This document shows, in pieces, positions 17,553 to 26,328 of a DNA stretch of 64,000 bases (position 1 is its first letter; the number at the start of each line of letters is the position of its first letter). Origin of the DNA: an uncultured Acidimicrobiales bacterium (GTDB taxonomy: Bacteria > Actinomycetota > Acidimicrobiia > Acidimicrobiales > SZUA-35); assembly GCA_938029215.1 (NCBI GenBank), contig CALHFG010000022.1, positions 1 to 64,000 on the forward strand. The letters run 5' to 3'. A program made the translations under genes and the position numbers. The notes under the pieces are model-generated. The model was given only the letters and a program-made list of their open reading frames with translations, was not told the origin of the DNA and searched no databases.

Positions 17553-19814
17553 CTAGGGCTGTTCGGCGGCTGTCTGAATGGCGGTCCATACCCGGTGCGG
17601 CGTGCACGGGAGATCCAGATGGCTTACCCCGTGCGGGGTGAGAGCGTCGAGAACTGCGTTATGGACGGCTGGAACTGCCCCGACGATGCCTGACTCTCCT
17701 ACGCCCTTGAAGCCCAGTGCATTCATACTGGTAGCGGTCTCGGCACTCACGAGTTCGAAGAGAGGGAGCTGATCGATTGTGCCAATTGCGTAGTCGGCGA
17801 AGTTTGCGGTAACCGGGTTGCCATCGGGGTCATACATCATCTGCTCCCCGAGTACTTGAGCGATCCCGTTGGCGATGCCGCCGTGGATCTGTCCCTCCAC
17901 AATCATGGGGTTCACTCGGACGCCAGCATCATCGACGGCAATCAGGCGTCGCACCACGACCATGCCGGTCTCGGTGTCGAGCTCGACTACTGCGACGTGG
18001 CAGCCTGATGGGAACGTGTTCCGGCCGAGTGTGTCGTAGAACTCGCCGCAGCTCAGCTCTCGAGCGGTGTCGCGGACTCCAAGCTGAGCCAGGTGAGCCC
18101 AGGACACCGACCGGGCGGGAGTGCCTATGACCATGAGTCCCGATCCATCAGGACTGGTAACGATGTCGGCCTCAGACGCTTCAAAGTGATCTGCGGCCAA
18201 CGCCTTTGCCCGGTCGAGGACCATCTGAGATGAGTTGTGCACGGCAAGCCCCGCAGTCTGGAGCGAACGTGAGCCCACGGCGCCGACTCCAGTGGGAATT
18301 TGATCGGTGTCGCCCTCGACTACTCGAATCGACTCGACGGGCATGCCGAGGACGTCGGAGGTGATCTGGGCCCAGGTGGTTGCATGGCCATGCCCCTGCG
18401 AGGTCGTCCCCGTGACAACGGTTGCCGTGCCGTCCGATTCGATGCGGACCGCGGCCTCTTCACCGCCACCGCCAACGGTCATCTGGTTGTACGAAGCAAT
18501 GCCGATCCCGAGCTCGATGGTGTCGCCCGCGGCGCGACGGGCTCGTTGTTCGGCCCGCAGTTCTTGATAACGCGCTTGTTCGAGACCTGCTGCGAGGTCG
18601 GCCGGGTAGTCGGCCTCGTCATAGGTGGCCCCCGATGCGGTGATGTACGGCATCTGGTCTGGTCGAATCAGGTTTCGAGCCCGAAGCTCGGCCGGGTCCA
18701 TCGAGATCTCCGCAGCAAACATGTCGATGGCGCGCTCGAGCGCAGCGATGATGCCCGCTCGTCCCGCACCCCGAAACGCGGAGGTCCCAGGGGTATTGGT
18801 GAGCGCGGCAACTGCGGCGAACTCTACATGGGGGATGTCGTAGCAGCCGGATGCGTGATGGATGCCGTAGCCTTCGCCGAGCATCACGCCGACCAGGGGA
18901 TATGCGCCACCGTCCTTGGCAAGCTCGACCCGGATTGCGCCCAAGGTGCCATCGCGAGCTCCGGCCAGTGTGATAGCGACCCGCTCGCCCCGACCTTGGG
19001 TGGCGGCCAGAAAATACTCGGAACGAGTGCCGTTCCAACGAACCGGGTGACCGGTCAGTTTGGCTGCGATCGGGACCACGTACTCTTCGGCGGTGCGGCT
19101 TACCTTGCCTCCAAACCCGCCGCCGACCTCTGGGGCGACCACATGGATTGCACCTGCCTCCATCGACAGCATTTGGGCCAAGGTGTCGCGAAACCCGTGC
19201 GGCCGTTGTGTTGCAGCCCACACATACAGCTCGTCGTCCTGCCAGGAGGCGGCGACCGAAAGCGCCTCGATCGGTGCCGGTGACTGTCGAGGATTCCACG
19301 ATCGCAGGGTGATGGTGACTTCTTGACGATCGAACGCAGCCGAATCGTGATGGGACCCCACGCTGACCTGATCGAGGGGCGACGCGGCAAGGGCTTCCTC
19401 GATGTCTATCACCGGCTCGAGTGGCTCGTATTCGACTGTGACCCGTTCGGCCGCATCCGCGGCTAGTGCAGCCGTTTCCGCCAAGACCGCAGCGACCGCC
19501 TGACCTGCAAACCGGACGGTGGAAGTGGCCAGCAGCGGGGGAGCGAACGAGTCGGGGAGTGACGATGCCAGATGGAGAGGTTCGACATGTACAAGGTCGT
19601 GACCGGTGAGAACTGAATGAACGCCTTCGGCCGTTTCGGCGTCTTCGGTGTCTATCGAGATGATTTCCGCATGGGCAAAAGGAGAGCGGACAAAGTGGAC
19701 CGAGAGTGCGCCACGCAGCCTGGTGTCCTGAACATCGGCCGTGTAGCGAGCCGAGCCGGTGAGAAACGCCACGTCTTCGCCGCGTAGTATCGGCTGGCCT
19801 GTTCGCTGGCTCAC
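17553..19814 (-). CDS. Xanthine dehydrogenase / CO dehydrogenase large-subunit-like molybdopterin protein
   Basis: 'GRGEDVAFLTGSARYTADV', 'EVGGGFGGK', 'AFRGAGRAGIIAALERAIDMFA', 'HGHATTWAQITSDVLGMP', 'GVGESGIVGAVPAVHNAVLDAL' (CoxL/XdhA family signatures). Confidence 0.9.
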   Translation of the reverse strand: MSQRTGQPILRGEDVAFLTGSARYTADVQDTRLRGALSVHFVRSPFAHAEIISIDTEDAETAEGVHSVLTGHDLVHVEPLHLASSLPDSFAPPLLATSTVRFAGQAVAAVLAETAALAADAAERVTVEYEPLEPVIDIEEALAASPLDQVSVGSHHDSAAFDRQEVTITLRSWNPRQSPAPIEALSVAASWQDDELYVWAATQRPHGFRDTLAQMLSMEAGAIHVVAPEVGGGFGGKVSRTAEEYVVPIAAKLTGHPVRWNGTRSEYFLAATQGRGERVAITLAGARDGTLGAIRVELAKDGGAYPLVGVMLGEGYGIHHASGCYDIPHVEFAAVAALTNTPGTSAFRGAGRAGIIAALERAIDMFAAEISMDPAELRARNLIRPDQMPYITASGATYDEADYPADLAAGLEQARYQELRAEQRARRAAGDTIELGIGIASYNQMTVGGGGEEAAVRIESDGTATVVTGTTSQGHGHATTWAQITSDVLGMPVESIRVVEGDTDQIPTGVGAVGSRSLQTAGLAVHNSSQMVLDRAKALAADHFEASEADIVTSPDGSGLMVIGTPARSVSWAHLAQLGVRDTARELSCGEFYDTLGRNTFPSGCHVAVVELDTETGMVVVRRLIAVDDAGVRVNPMIVEGQIHGGIANGIAQVLGEQMMYDPDGNPVTANFADYAIGTIDQLPLFELVSAETATSMNALGFKGVGESGIVGAVPAVHNAVLDALTPHGVSHLDLPCTPHRVWTAIQTAAEQP

Positions 19815-20821
19815 CGGGGTGTGGCAACGACGTCGGAGTAGTGGCGGGCGGCCACGTCTGGATGCGACCGCAGTCGGACCTTGAGGTTGTTCTCGCCGAA
19901 GACGGTATGGATAGTTTCGCCTTTCAGATCGACGAGGTCGGGAGAGGCCAAGGTCGCGAGGTGAGGTGGGAGTTCGATCGGCTCGAACACCGATTCAAAG
20001 GCGGGGTTGAAGAAGAACGCCATCGATAGTCGATCGCGGTCTCCGGATGGGGCGACCACACGGTGCGGCGTTGCTTTCAAGTAGCCATTGGTGGCGGCCT
20101 GCATCATTGCTCCCAAGTTCATAACGTACGCTCCCTCCAAGGGTTCGACCATGACCATCTTGGAACCGAGCTCTACCTGAAGACCCGGCTCACCTTGCTG
20201 CAAAATGAACGTGAGGAGGCCACTGTCGTGGTGCCGGCCGACGCCCTGGTCGGTCGGGCGGTCACCGGCCGGGTATCGAATGATCTTGGCGTGCAGGTCT
20301 GCGGGGTCAAAGAACCGATCGAACACGTCGATCGGTTGCCCCAGACCGACACCGAGCGCCCGAACGCACTGCAACCCAAGCACGTTCATGTGGTCCATCC
20401 ATAGCAGGGCAGTCGGTGCCATATGGGGAAGCTCGATGGGCCATTGGTTGGGCCCACGAAGCCGAAGGTATGCCGGCCCCTGATAGCCCGGCTCGGGAGC
20501 TTGTTGCTCGGGGCCGAGGTCAAGCTGGTCCCGCCAGTCCTGGCCCCCGGCGGTGTTTTCGTCACCGAGGAGCGTGTAACCACGGAACGCAGCGGAGTTC
20601 GCGATCGCCAGCCGCGTCCGAGCTGACTGGGGAAGGGCGAAGAATTCGCGAGCCACCTCGAAAAGGCTGTGTTCGAGGTTGGGGTCTATCCCATGCCCGA
20701 CGATGTGAGCGAACCCAACATCGTGGCACACCTGGGTGAGTTCGTGAGAGAAGTCCTGGCCACCGTCGGAGGTTGGATCGTCGATAAAGGGGGCGATGTC
20801 GAGCACGGGCAGCGAGGACAT
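19811..20821 (-). CDS. 2-oxoglutarate/Fe(II) oxygenase, isopenicillin N synthase family
   Basis: 'LPVLDIAPFIDD', 'GFAHIVGHGID', 'GVGRHHDSGLLTFILQQ', 'TPHRVVAPSGDRDRLSMAFFFNP' (HxD...H...RxS). Confidence 0.88.
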   Translation of the reverse strand: MSSLPVLDIAPFIDDPTSDGGQDFSHELTQVCHDVGFAHIVGHGIDPNLEHSLFEVAREFFALPQSARTRLAIANSAAFRGYTLLGDENTAGGQDWRDQLDLGPEQQAPEPGYQGPAYLRLRGPNQWPIELPHMAPTALLWMDHMNVLGLQCVRALGVGLGQPIDVFDRFFDPADLHAKIIRYPAGDRPTDQGVGRHHDSGLLTFILQQGEPGLQVELGSKMVMVEPLEGAYVMNLGAMMQAATNGYLKATPHRVVAPSGDRDRLSMAFFFNPAFESVFEPIELPPHLATLASPDLVDLKGETIHTVFGENNLKVRLRSHPDVAARHYSDVVATPR

Positions 20822-20858
20822 GCTGCCAGCCTATTGGGATGAGCGTAGGCTGATCCCC

Positions 20859-22430
20859 ATGACCGACCTGGCCCTCCCATGGGACAACACGTTCACCGCG
20901 GAACTTCCCGCCGACCCGATCGAGGGCCCATCGCTACGGCAGGTGACTGCCGCGGCGTTCAGCCGGGTGGCCCCAACCGGAGTCGCGGCGCCAGAAATGA
21001 TCGCGTGGGCGCCGGAAGTGGCGAAGCTACTCGGCATCTCGACCCAACAGATGGAAACACCCGAGATGTTGGAGGCGCTTGCGGGCAATCGAGAACTTCC
21101 GGGGATGGAAACTTTTGCCATGAACTACGGCGGTCATCAGTTCGGAAACTGGGCTGGGCAACTTGGCGACGGTCGTGCGATCGCCCTGGGCGAGCTCCTA
21201 ACCCCAGACGGATCGCATCAAATGCTGCAACTCAAAGGCGCGGGTCCGACACCGTACAGTCGCCGAGCAGACGGTCGTGCTGTACTTCGGTCGAGCGTCC
21301 GCGAATACCTTTGTAGTGAGGCGATGCATTTCCTTGGTGTGGCAACCACCCGAGCCCTCAGTCTTGTCCGGACCGGTGATGACGTTGTGCGAGACATGTT
21401 TTACGACGGCAATTCTGCACCTGAGCCGGGTGCAATTGTGTGTCGAGTAGCGCCCTCGTTCATTCGATTTGGAACCTTTGAGCTACCGGCCTCCCGCGGC
21501 GATCACGACACGTTGAGGGCTTTGGCCGATTACACGATTCGCCATCACTTCGCCGATCTTCCCGACGCTTCCGCACCGACGGTCGAGACCTACCTGGCCT
21601 GGTTCGACCGAATCTGCCAGACGACCGCCCAGCTGATGATCGATTGGATGCGAGTTGGCTTTGTGCATGGCGTGATGAACACCGACAACCTTTCGGTCCA
21701 CGGAGTGACGATCGACTACGGGCCCTACGGATGGCTTGAGGACTTCGATCCCGGTTGGACCCCCAACACGACCGACGCCCACATGAAGCGTTATCAGTAC
21801 GGCAATCAGCCCGGCATCGCGCAGTGGAATCTGGTTCGGCTGGCCAACGCCATCTACCCGCTGATCGAAGACGTCGCCCCATTGCAAGCCACATTGGATC
21901 GCTTCGCCGACGCGTTCACCGACGGCAACCGACAGGCATGGGGCCAGAAACTCGGATTCTCCGACGCATCGACAGACGACGACGAGCTGTTCGAGTCGCT
22001 CGGTCAGCTCCTCATGGCGGCCGAGACTGACATGCCGATCTTCTACCGTCGGCTCAGCCAAGTTGACCTAGGCTCCCTGGGCGAGACGATCCCGGCACCA
22101 CTGCTCGATGCCTATTACCAGCCCGACCAGGTCACTCCAGATCTTGCGGGAAAGGTGCTTGGGTGGCTTCGCCAGTGGGCCCAACGCGTCGATGGTTCTC
22201 CCGACGTAGAGCTCATGGACTCAGTGAATCCGAAGTATGTGTTACGTAACTACATCGCCCAGATCGTGATTGACGCAGCTACCGAGGGGGACTACTCGGT
22301 CCTGGCTGAGGTTCACAATGTGCTGCGCGACCCCTACGGCGAGCAGCCGGGAAACGAGCGGTGGGCCGAGAGACGTCCCGAATGGGCGAGAAGTCGACCC
22401 GGCTGCTCGATGCTGAGTTGTAGCAGTTAG
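20859..22430 (+). CDS. selO: SelO/YdiU family pseudokinase (protein adenylyltransferase)
   Basis: 'MNYGGHQFGNWAGQLGDGRAIALGE', 'QLKGAGPTPYSRRADGRAVLRSSVREYLCSEAMHFLGVATTRALS', 'FVHGVMNTDNLSVHGVTIDYGPYGWLEDFDPGWTPNTTD', C-terminal 'LSCSS'. Confidence 0.92.
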   Translation: MTDLALPWDNTFTAELPADPIEGPSLRQVTAAAFSRVAPTGVAAPEMIAWAPEVAKLLGISTQQMETPEMLEALAGNRELPGMETFAMNYGGHQFGNWAGQLGDGRAIALGELLTPDGSHQMLQLKGAGPTPYSRRADGRAVLRSSVREYLCSEAMHFLGVATTRALSLVRTGDDVVRDMFYDGNSAPEPGAIVCRVAPSFIRFGTFELPASRGDHDTLRALADYTIRHHFADLPDASAPTVETYLAWFDRICQTTAQLMIDWMRVGFVHGVMNTDNLSVHGVTIDYGPYGWLEDFDPGWTPNTTDAHMKRYQYGNQPGIAQWNLVRLANAIYPLIEDVAPLQATLDRFADAFTDGNRQAWGQKLGFSDASTDDDELFESLGQLLMAAETDMPIFYRRLSQVDLGSLGETIPAPLLDAYYQPDQVTPDLAGKVLGWLRQWAQRVDGSPDVELMDSVNPKYVLRNYIAQIVIDAATEGDYSVLAEVHNVLRDPYGEQPGNERWAERRPEWARSRPGCSMLSCSS

Positions 22431-22456
22431 CACCGCTCTGCTACATCGTCTCAACG

Positions 22457-22492
22457 GGGTCAGACCCCTTCCGACCCGAAGGGGTCTGTCCC
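22457..22492. repeat. REP-like inverted repeat / possible bidirectional terminator between convergent genes
   Basis: GGGTCAGACCCCTTC-CGACCC-GAAGGGGTCTGTCCC, 14/15 complementary arms, between the stops of selO and the SEC-C gene. Confidence 0.6.
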
Positions 22493-22518
22493 ATTCATTG
22501 ACATCGCGGGTCAACGTT

Positions 22519-23049
22519 TCAGCCGTGACAGGTCTTGTATTTCTTTCCGGACCCGCAGTGGCAGGGATCGTTACGACCCGGTGTGTCTGGAACGCCTGCG
22601 TTCTCGGCGATTGCTGTGCGCACCGACGCAGCTCGAATGGGATCTCGGTGGCCGGTGAGAGCGGCTTCTACCCACTCGGGTGAGCCCGGTTCAGCACCGT
22701 TCATCTTCTCCGCCACCGTGGGTGCTGGAACGAGAAACACCGCCGCGCTCGAGGTCGAGCGAACCTGGTGTTTCCATGCGTCACTGAGTTCGGGCAAATC
22801 GGCTTTGAGAACGCCCTCGCCCAAAGGGTCGAGCAACACAACATCGTTCTTTCGGACCTCGCAGACCCAGCCGAGGGCGTGGCCAAGCTGACTATCGGCC
22901 ATTCGGTGAGCCGAGCTGGTTGGCCAATCGCCGGGATGCACACCGTCGTCGGCGATGAATACCAACGCGGCGTACGGGCTGACCATTTCGCGGACGAAGG
23001 CTCCGCACGTGGCTGTCTTTCCGCTGCCGGCGGGTCGGATGTTCTGCAT
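22519..23049 (-). CDS. SEC-C motif (zinc-binding) domain protein
   Basis: C-terminal 'GRNDPCHCGSGKKYKTCHG' is the SEC-C/SecA-tail motif. Confidence 0.8.
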   Translation of the reverse strand: MQNIRPAGSGKTATCGAFVREMVSPYAALVFIADDGVHPGDWPTSSAHRMADSQLGHALGWVCEVRKNDVVLLDPLGEGVLKADLPELSDAWKHQVRSTSSAAVFLVPAPTVAEKMNGAEPGSPEWVEAALTGHRDPIRAASVRTAIAENAGVPDTPGRNDPCHCGSGKKYKTCHG

Positions 23050-23096
23050 GCCGTTTAGTCTATGCGGCTGCCGCGTTTGGTCGAGGGAGGAACCCG

Positions 23097-25472
23097 CTAG
23101 ACAGGAAACGACTGCGGTGTGCTCTCTGTGACTTCGCGAGTGTCGTCATCGATAACGACCGTCACGGGGTCACCCTCGACCGAAATCGTGGTCTCCTGGT
23201 GGGTCATCGCTACCTGGATCCGTGTGCCGTTCCGGAAGAGAAGGAACGTGAGCCCCGTCCAGGCAGTCGGCAGCCGCGGAGCGAACCGAATGGGGGAGTC
23301 TCCGTTGTCCGCGCCCGAATCATAGAAGCCACCAAATCCATAGACCGCCCCAGCCCAAGCTCCGCCGGCGTTGGCGATGTGAACGCCATCGGATGCGTTT
23401 CGGTGGGTGTCGGCGAGATCGACGAACAGCGACTCTCGGTAATAGTTGAGCGCCAGGTCGAGGTGGCCGACTTCGGCCGCCATGATCGACTGCACGCAGG
23501 CAGATAATGAACTGTCGCCGGTTGTGATCGGATCGTAGTAGTCGAAATTGCGACGCTTCTGTTCGAGCGTGAATTGACTGCCTCGAAGGAAGTTGGCCAA
23601 CACAACATCGGCCTGCTTGAGCACCTGGTATCGATAGATCACCAGTGGATGGAAGTTGAGAAGCAGCGGATACTTGTCGTCGGGAACGCCCTCGAAGTCC
23701 CAGGGTTCAAGCGAAAGGAAGGCGTCATCCTGAGGGTTGATACCCAGCTCTTCGTCATAGAGCACGAACATCGCGTCGGCTGCTCGCTCGAACTCGTCGA
23801 GTTCGTGTTCTTCGAGACCAATTTTCCTGGCGAGCGATTCGTATGCCTCGGGCATGCGCGTCATAAGCTCTCGGCACACGCCCGCAGCGAATCGAAGGTT
23901 GAAGCGCGCCATGACGTTGGTGTAGGTGTTGTCGTTCTTAACGGCGGTGTATTCGTCGGGACCCGTGACACCGTGGATATGGAACAGACCATCGCTGCCG
24001 TAGAAGCCAAGGTCGGCCCACAGCCGGGCGGTCTCGGCCAGTATCTCGGCCCCCTCGTCGCCCAAGAAGTCCCAGTCGCCCGTCGCATCGACATAGCGTT
24101 TAATCGCAAACGCAACGGCAGAGTTGATGTGATACTGAGCGGTGCCAGCCGCATAGTAGGCCGAGGCTTCTTCGCCGTTGATGGTTCGCCACGGGTACAA
24201 CGCTCCCTGCTGGCTCAGCATTACAGCGCGGCGCCGAGCGGCGTCGAGCATCTGCCAGCGAAATCGAAGCAACTTCCGAGCGGTTTCCGGCTGGGTATAG
24301 GCGAGGAACGGGATGACGTATACCTCGGTGTCCCAGAAGTAGTGGCCCTCGTACCCGTCGGCAGTCACGCCTTTTGCAGCTATGCCCTGCTCCTGGGTGC
24401 GGGCTGACGCCTGTGCCAATTGGAACAGATTCCAACGAATCGCTTGTTGTGCCGCTGCGTCGCCATCGATTTGAACATCACTGAAGCGCCAGAACTCGGT
24501 GAGCCATTGCTCTTGTTCTGTTTCCAGCGCCGCGGTGCCGTTCATAGCGGCTCGTTGCAGCGTTCGTTGGCAACGATCGGCGAGTTCGGTCGCGGGCACA
24601 CCCGTGGAACTGTGGTAACTCACAAACTTTTCAATGCGAATCGTTTTCCCGACCTCGCCTTCGATGGTGAAAACGGTTTTGGCCTGTTGTTCCTCCACCA
24701 CGGTGTCGACGTATCGATCGCAATCGGTGTCGAGAATGTGTCGATAGCCCGCAGCGACGGTCATCCGACTGTTGGTACAGCGGTAGCCGAGAACGACGTC
24801 GTCGGCATCACGCCGTTGGACCCGGGGCTGCAGCACCTGGTGATCGAACTTGCGAGCTTTGCGAGGATCCTGTCCTTCGCCCAGCGCCGCAGCTTCCACC
24901 TGATACTCGTCTTGCCCATCCTGCCGGTTCATCAACTGGCTGGAGATGACCACCGGAGCCGAGTCATCTAGAAGGGTCACCTCGAAGGTAAGGACAGCGA
25001 GGTGGCGATGTTCAAAGCTCACCATTCGCTCGCTCTTCACATGAACACGCTTGCCAGCAGGGGTGCGCCAGATCAGATCGCGAGTCAGCTTTCCGGTGCG
25101 AAAGTCCACGGTGCGTTCATAGGTTTGTAAATCGGCGTTCGAGAGCAGCAAGGGCTCATCGTCGACGTACAACTTGATCAGCTTGGCGTCCGGCACGTTC
25201 ACGATGGTCTGGCCGACCTCGGCGAAACCGTAGGCGGATTCGGCATGGGAGATTGGCCACGTCTCGTGGAACCCGTTGAGAACGGTGGCGTGACTATGGG
25301 CCTGCCGACCTTCTTCGGGGTTGGCTCGCATTCCTATGAATCCGTTGCCGAGGGCAAAAAGGGTCTCGGTCAGTCCGAGGTCTTTGGTGCTGTACTCGCG
25401 TTCCACTAGCTTCCATGGATCTACGGGAAACCGGTGTTGGGGCAGTTCCTGAGGTGCTTGTTCAGCCTTCAT
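23097..25472 (-). CDS. Glycoside hydrolase family 65 (disaccharide phosphorylase; trehalose/maltose/kojibiose type)
   Basis: 'FALGNGFIGMRANPEEG', 'YWDTEVYVIPFLAYTQPETARKLLRFR', 'HGVTGPDEYTAVKNDNTYTN', 'HIANAGGAW'. Directly followed by a beta-PGM gene. Confidence 0.9.
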   Translation of the reverse strand: MKAEQAPQELPQHRFPVDPWKLVEREYSTKDLGLTETLFALGNGFIGMRANPEEGRQAHSHATVLNGFHETWPISHAESAYGFAEVGQTIVNVPDAKLIKLYVDDEPLLLSNADLQTYERTVDFRTGKLTRDLIWRTPAGKRVHVKSERMVSFEHRHLAVLTFEVTLLDDSAPVVISSQLMNRQDGQDEYQVEAAALGEGQDPRKARKFDHQVLQPRVQRRDADDVVLGYRCTNSRMTVAAGYRHILDTDCDRYVDTVVEEQQAKTVFTIEGEVGKTIRIEKFVSYHSSTGVPATELADRCQRTLQRAAMNGTAALETEQEQWLTEFWRFSDVQIDGDAAAQQAIRWNLFQLAQASARTQEQGIAAKGVTADGYEGHYFWDTEVYVIPFLAYTQPETARKLLRFRWQMLDAARRRAVMLSQQGALYPWRTINGEEASAYYAAGTAQYHINSAVAFAIKRYVDATGDWDFLGDEGAEILAETARLWADLGFYGSDGLFHIHGVTGPDEYTAVKNDNTYTNVMARFNLRFAAGVCRELMTRMPEAYESLARKIGLEEHELDEFERAADAMFVLYDEELGINPQDDAFLSLEPWDFEGVPDDKYPLLLNFHPLVIYRYQVLKQADVVLANFLRGSQFTLEQKRRNFDYYDPITTGDSSLSACVQSIMAAEVGHLDLALNYYRESLFVDLADTHRNASDGVHIANAGGAWAGAVYGFGGFYDSGADNGDSPIRFAPRLPTAWTGLTFLLFRNGTRIQVAMTHQETTISVEGDPVTVVIDDDTREVTESTPQSFPV

Positions 25473-26248
25473 GAATCTCTATCGGCAGCTTGGGTCACGA
25501 CGTTCACAAGTTCGCCCAGATCGTCGACGACAACGTGTGCGCCGTGGTCGATCAGCGATTGAGCTCCGGTGCCACGGTTGACCCCGATGACCAGCCCAAA
25601 GTTGCCAGCTCGGCCGGCGGCGACGCCCGACACGGCATCTTCAAAAACAACGGTCCGGGCAGGGTCGACGCCCAGTTGGCTGGCGCCCAGCAGAAACGCA
25701 TCTGGAGCGGGCTTTCCGGGCAGGCCCCGTTCAGCGGAGACCACGCCATCAACGATCACCTGGAAGCGCCCGCCGTACCCGGCGCCGGCTAGTACGGGTA
25801 CCGCATTCTTGGAGGAAGAGACGATGCCCTGCGCGACCTCAAGGGAATCAAGGGCATTGAGGAGTTGATCCGAACCGGGGTACGGCTCGATTCCGTCCCG
25901 TTCGATGATCTTGTTGAACTCGCTGTTCTTTCGATTTCCAAGAGCGCAGACGGTGGACGGGCCCGGTTCGTCGCTGGGGTCTCCATCGGGAAGCGTTATG
26001 CCTCGGCTACTGAGGAAGGATCGCACGCCGTCGTAGCGAGGTTTTCCATCGACATATTCGTGGTAGTGCGCAACGGTGAAGTCGCTTCGGTCCTCAACAC
26101 CGTTGCCATGCTCGGTGAGGTACCAGTTGAACAGTGAAGCCCATGCCTGTTCGTGCACGATGGCGGTTGGGGTGACTACGCCGTCGAGGTCAAAAAGCAC
26201 GCCGTCGATTGAGGTCCAGAAGTGCGCGTCGAACGGGTTGCCAAGCAT
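25469..26248 (-). CDS. pgmB: Beta-phosphoglucomutase-like HAD hydrolase
   Basis: 'GVLFDLDGVVTPTA', 'GIVSSSKNAVPVL', 'GKPAPDAFLLGASQLGVDPARTVVFEDAVSGVAAGRAGNFGLVIGVNR'. Confidence 0.88.
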   Translation of the reverse strand: MLGNPFDAHFWTSIDGVLFDLDGVVTPTAIVHEQAWASLFNWYLTEHGNGVEDRSDFTVAHYHEYVDGKPRYDGVRSFLSSRGITLPDGDPSDEPGPSTVCALGNRKNSEFNKIIERDGIEPYPGSDQLLNALDSLEVAQGIVSSSKNAVPVLAGAGYGGRFQVIVDGVVSAERGLPGKPAPDAFLLGASQLGVDPARTVVFEDAVSGVAAGRAGNFGLVIGVNRGTGAQSLIDHGAHVVVDDLGELVNVVTQAADRDS

Positions 26249-26328
26249 GTGGAGAGGGTAATCCTAAACGGCGATGCTCCTGCTCAATTGGTGGTGGGCC
26301 AGCTGAGGATCCGGGTTTGAGGAAACTG

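Noticed and set aside
18300-19283. 327-aa plus-strand ORF inside the CoxL-like gene
   Set aside because: Antisense shadow ORF; the minus frame carries all conserved molybdoenzyme motifs.
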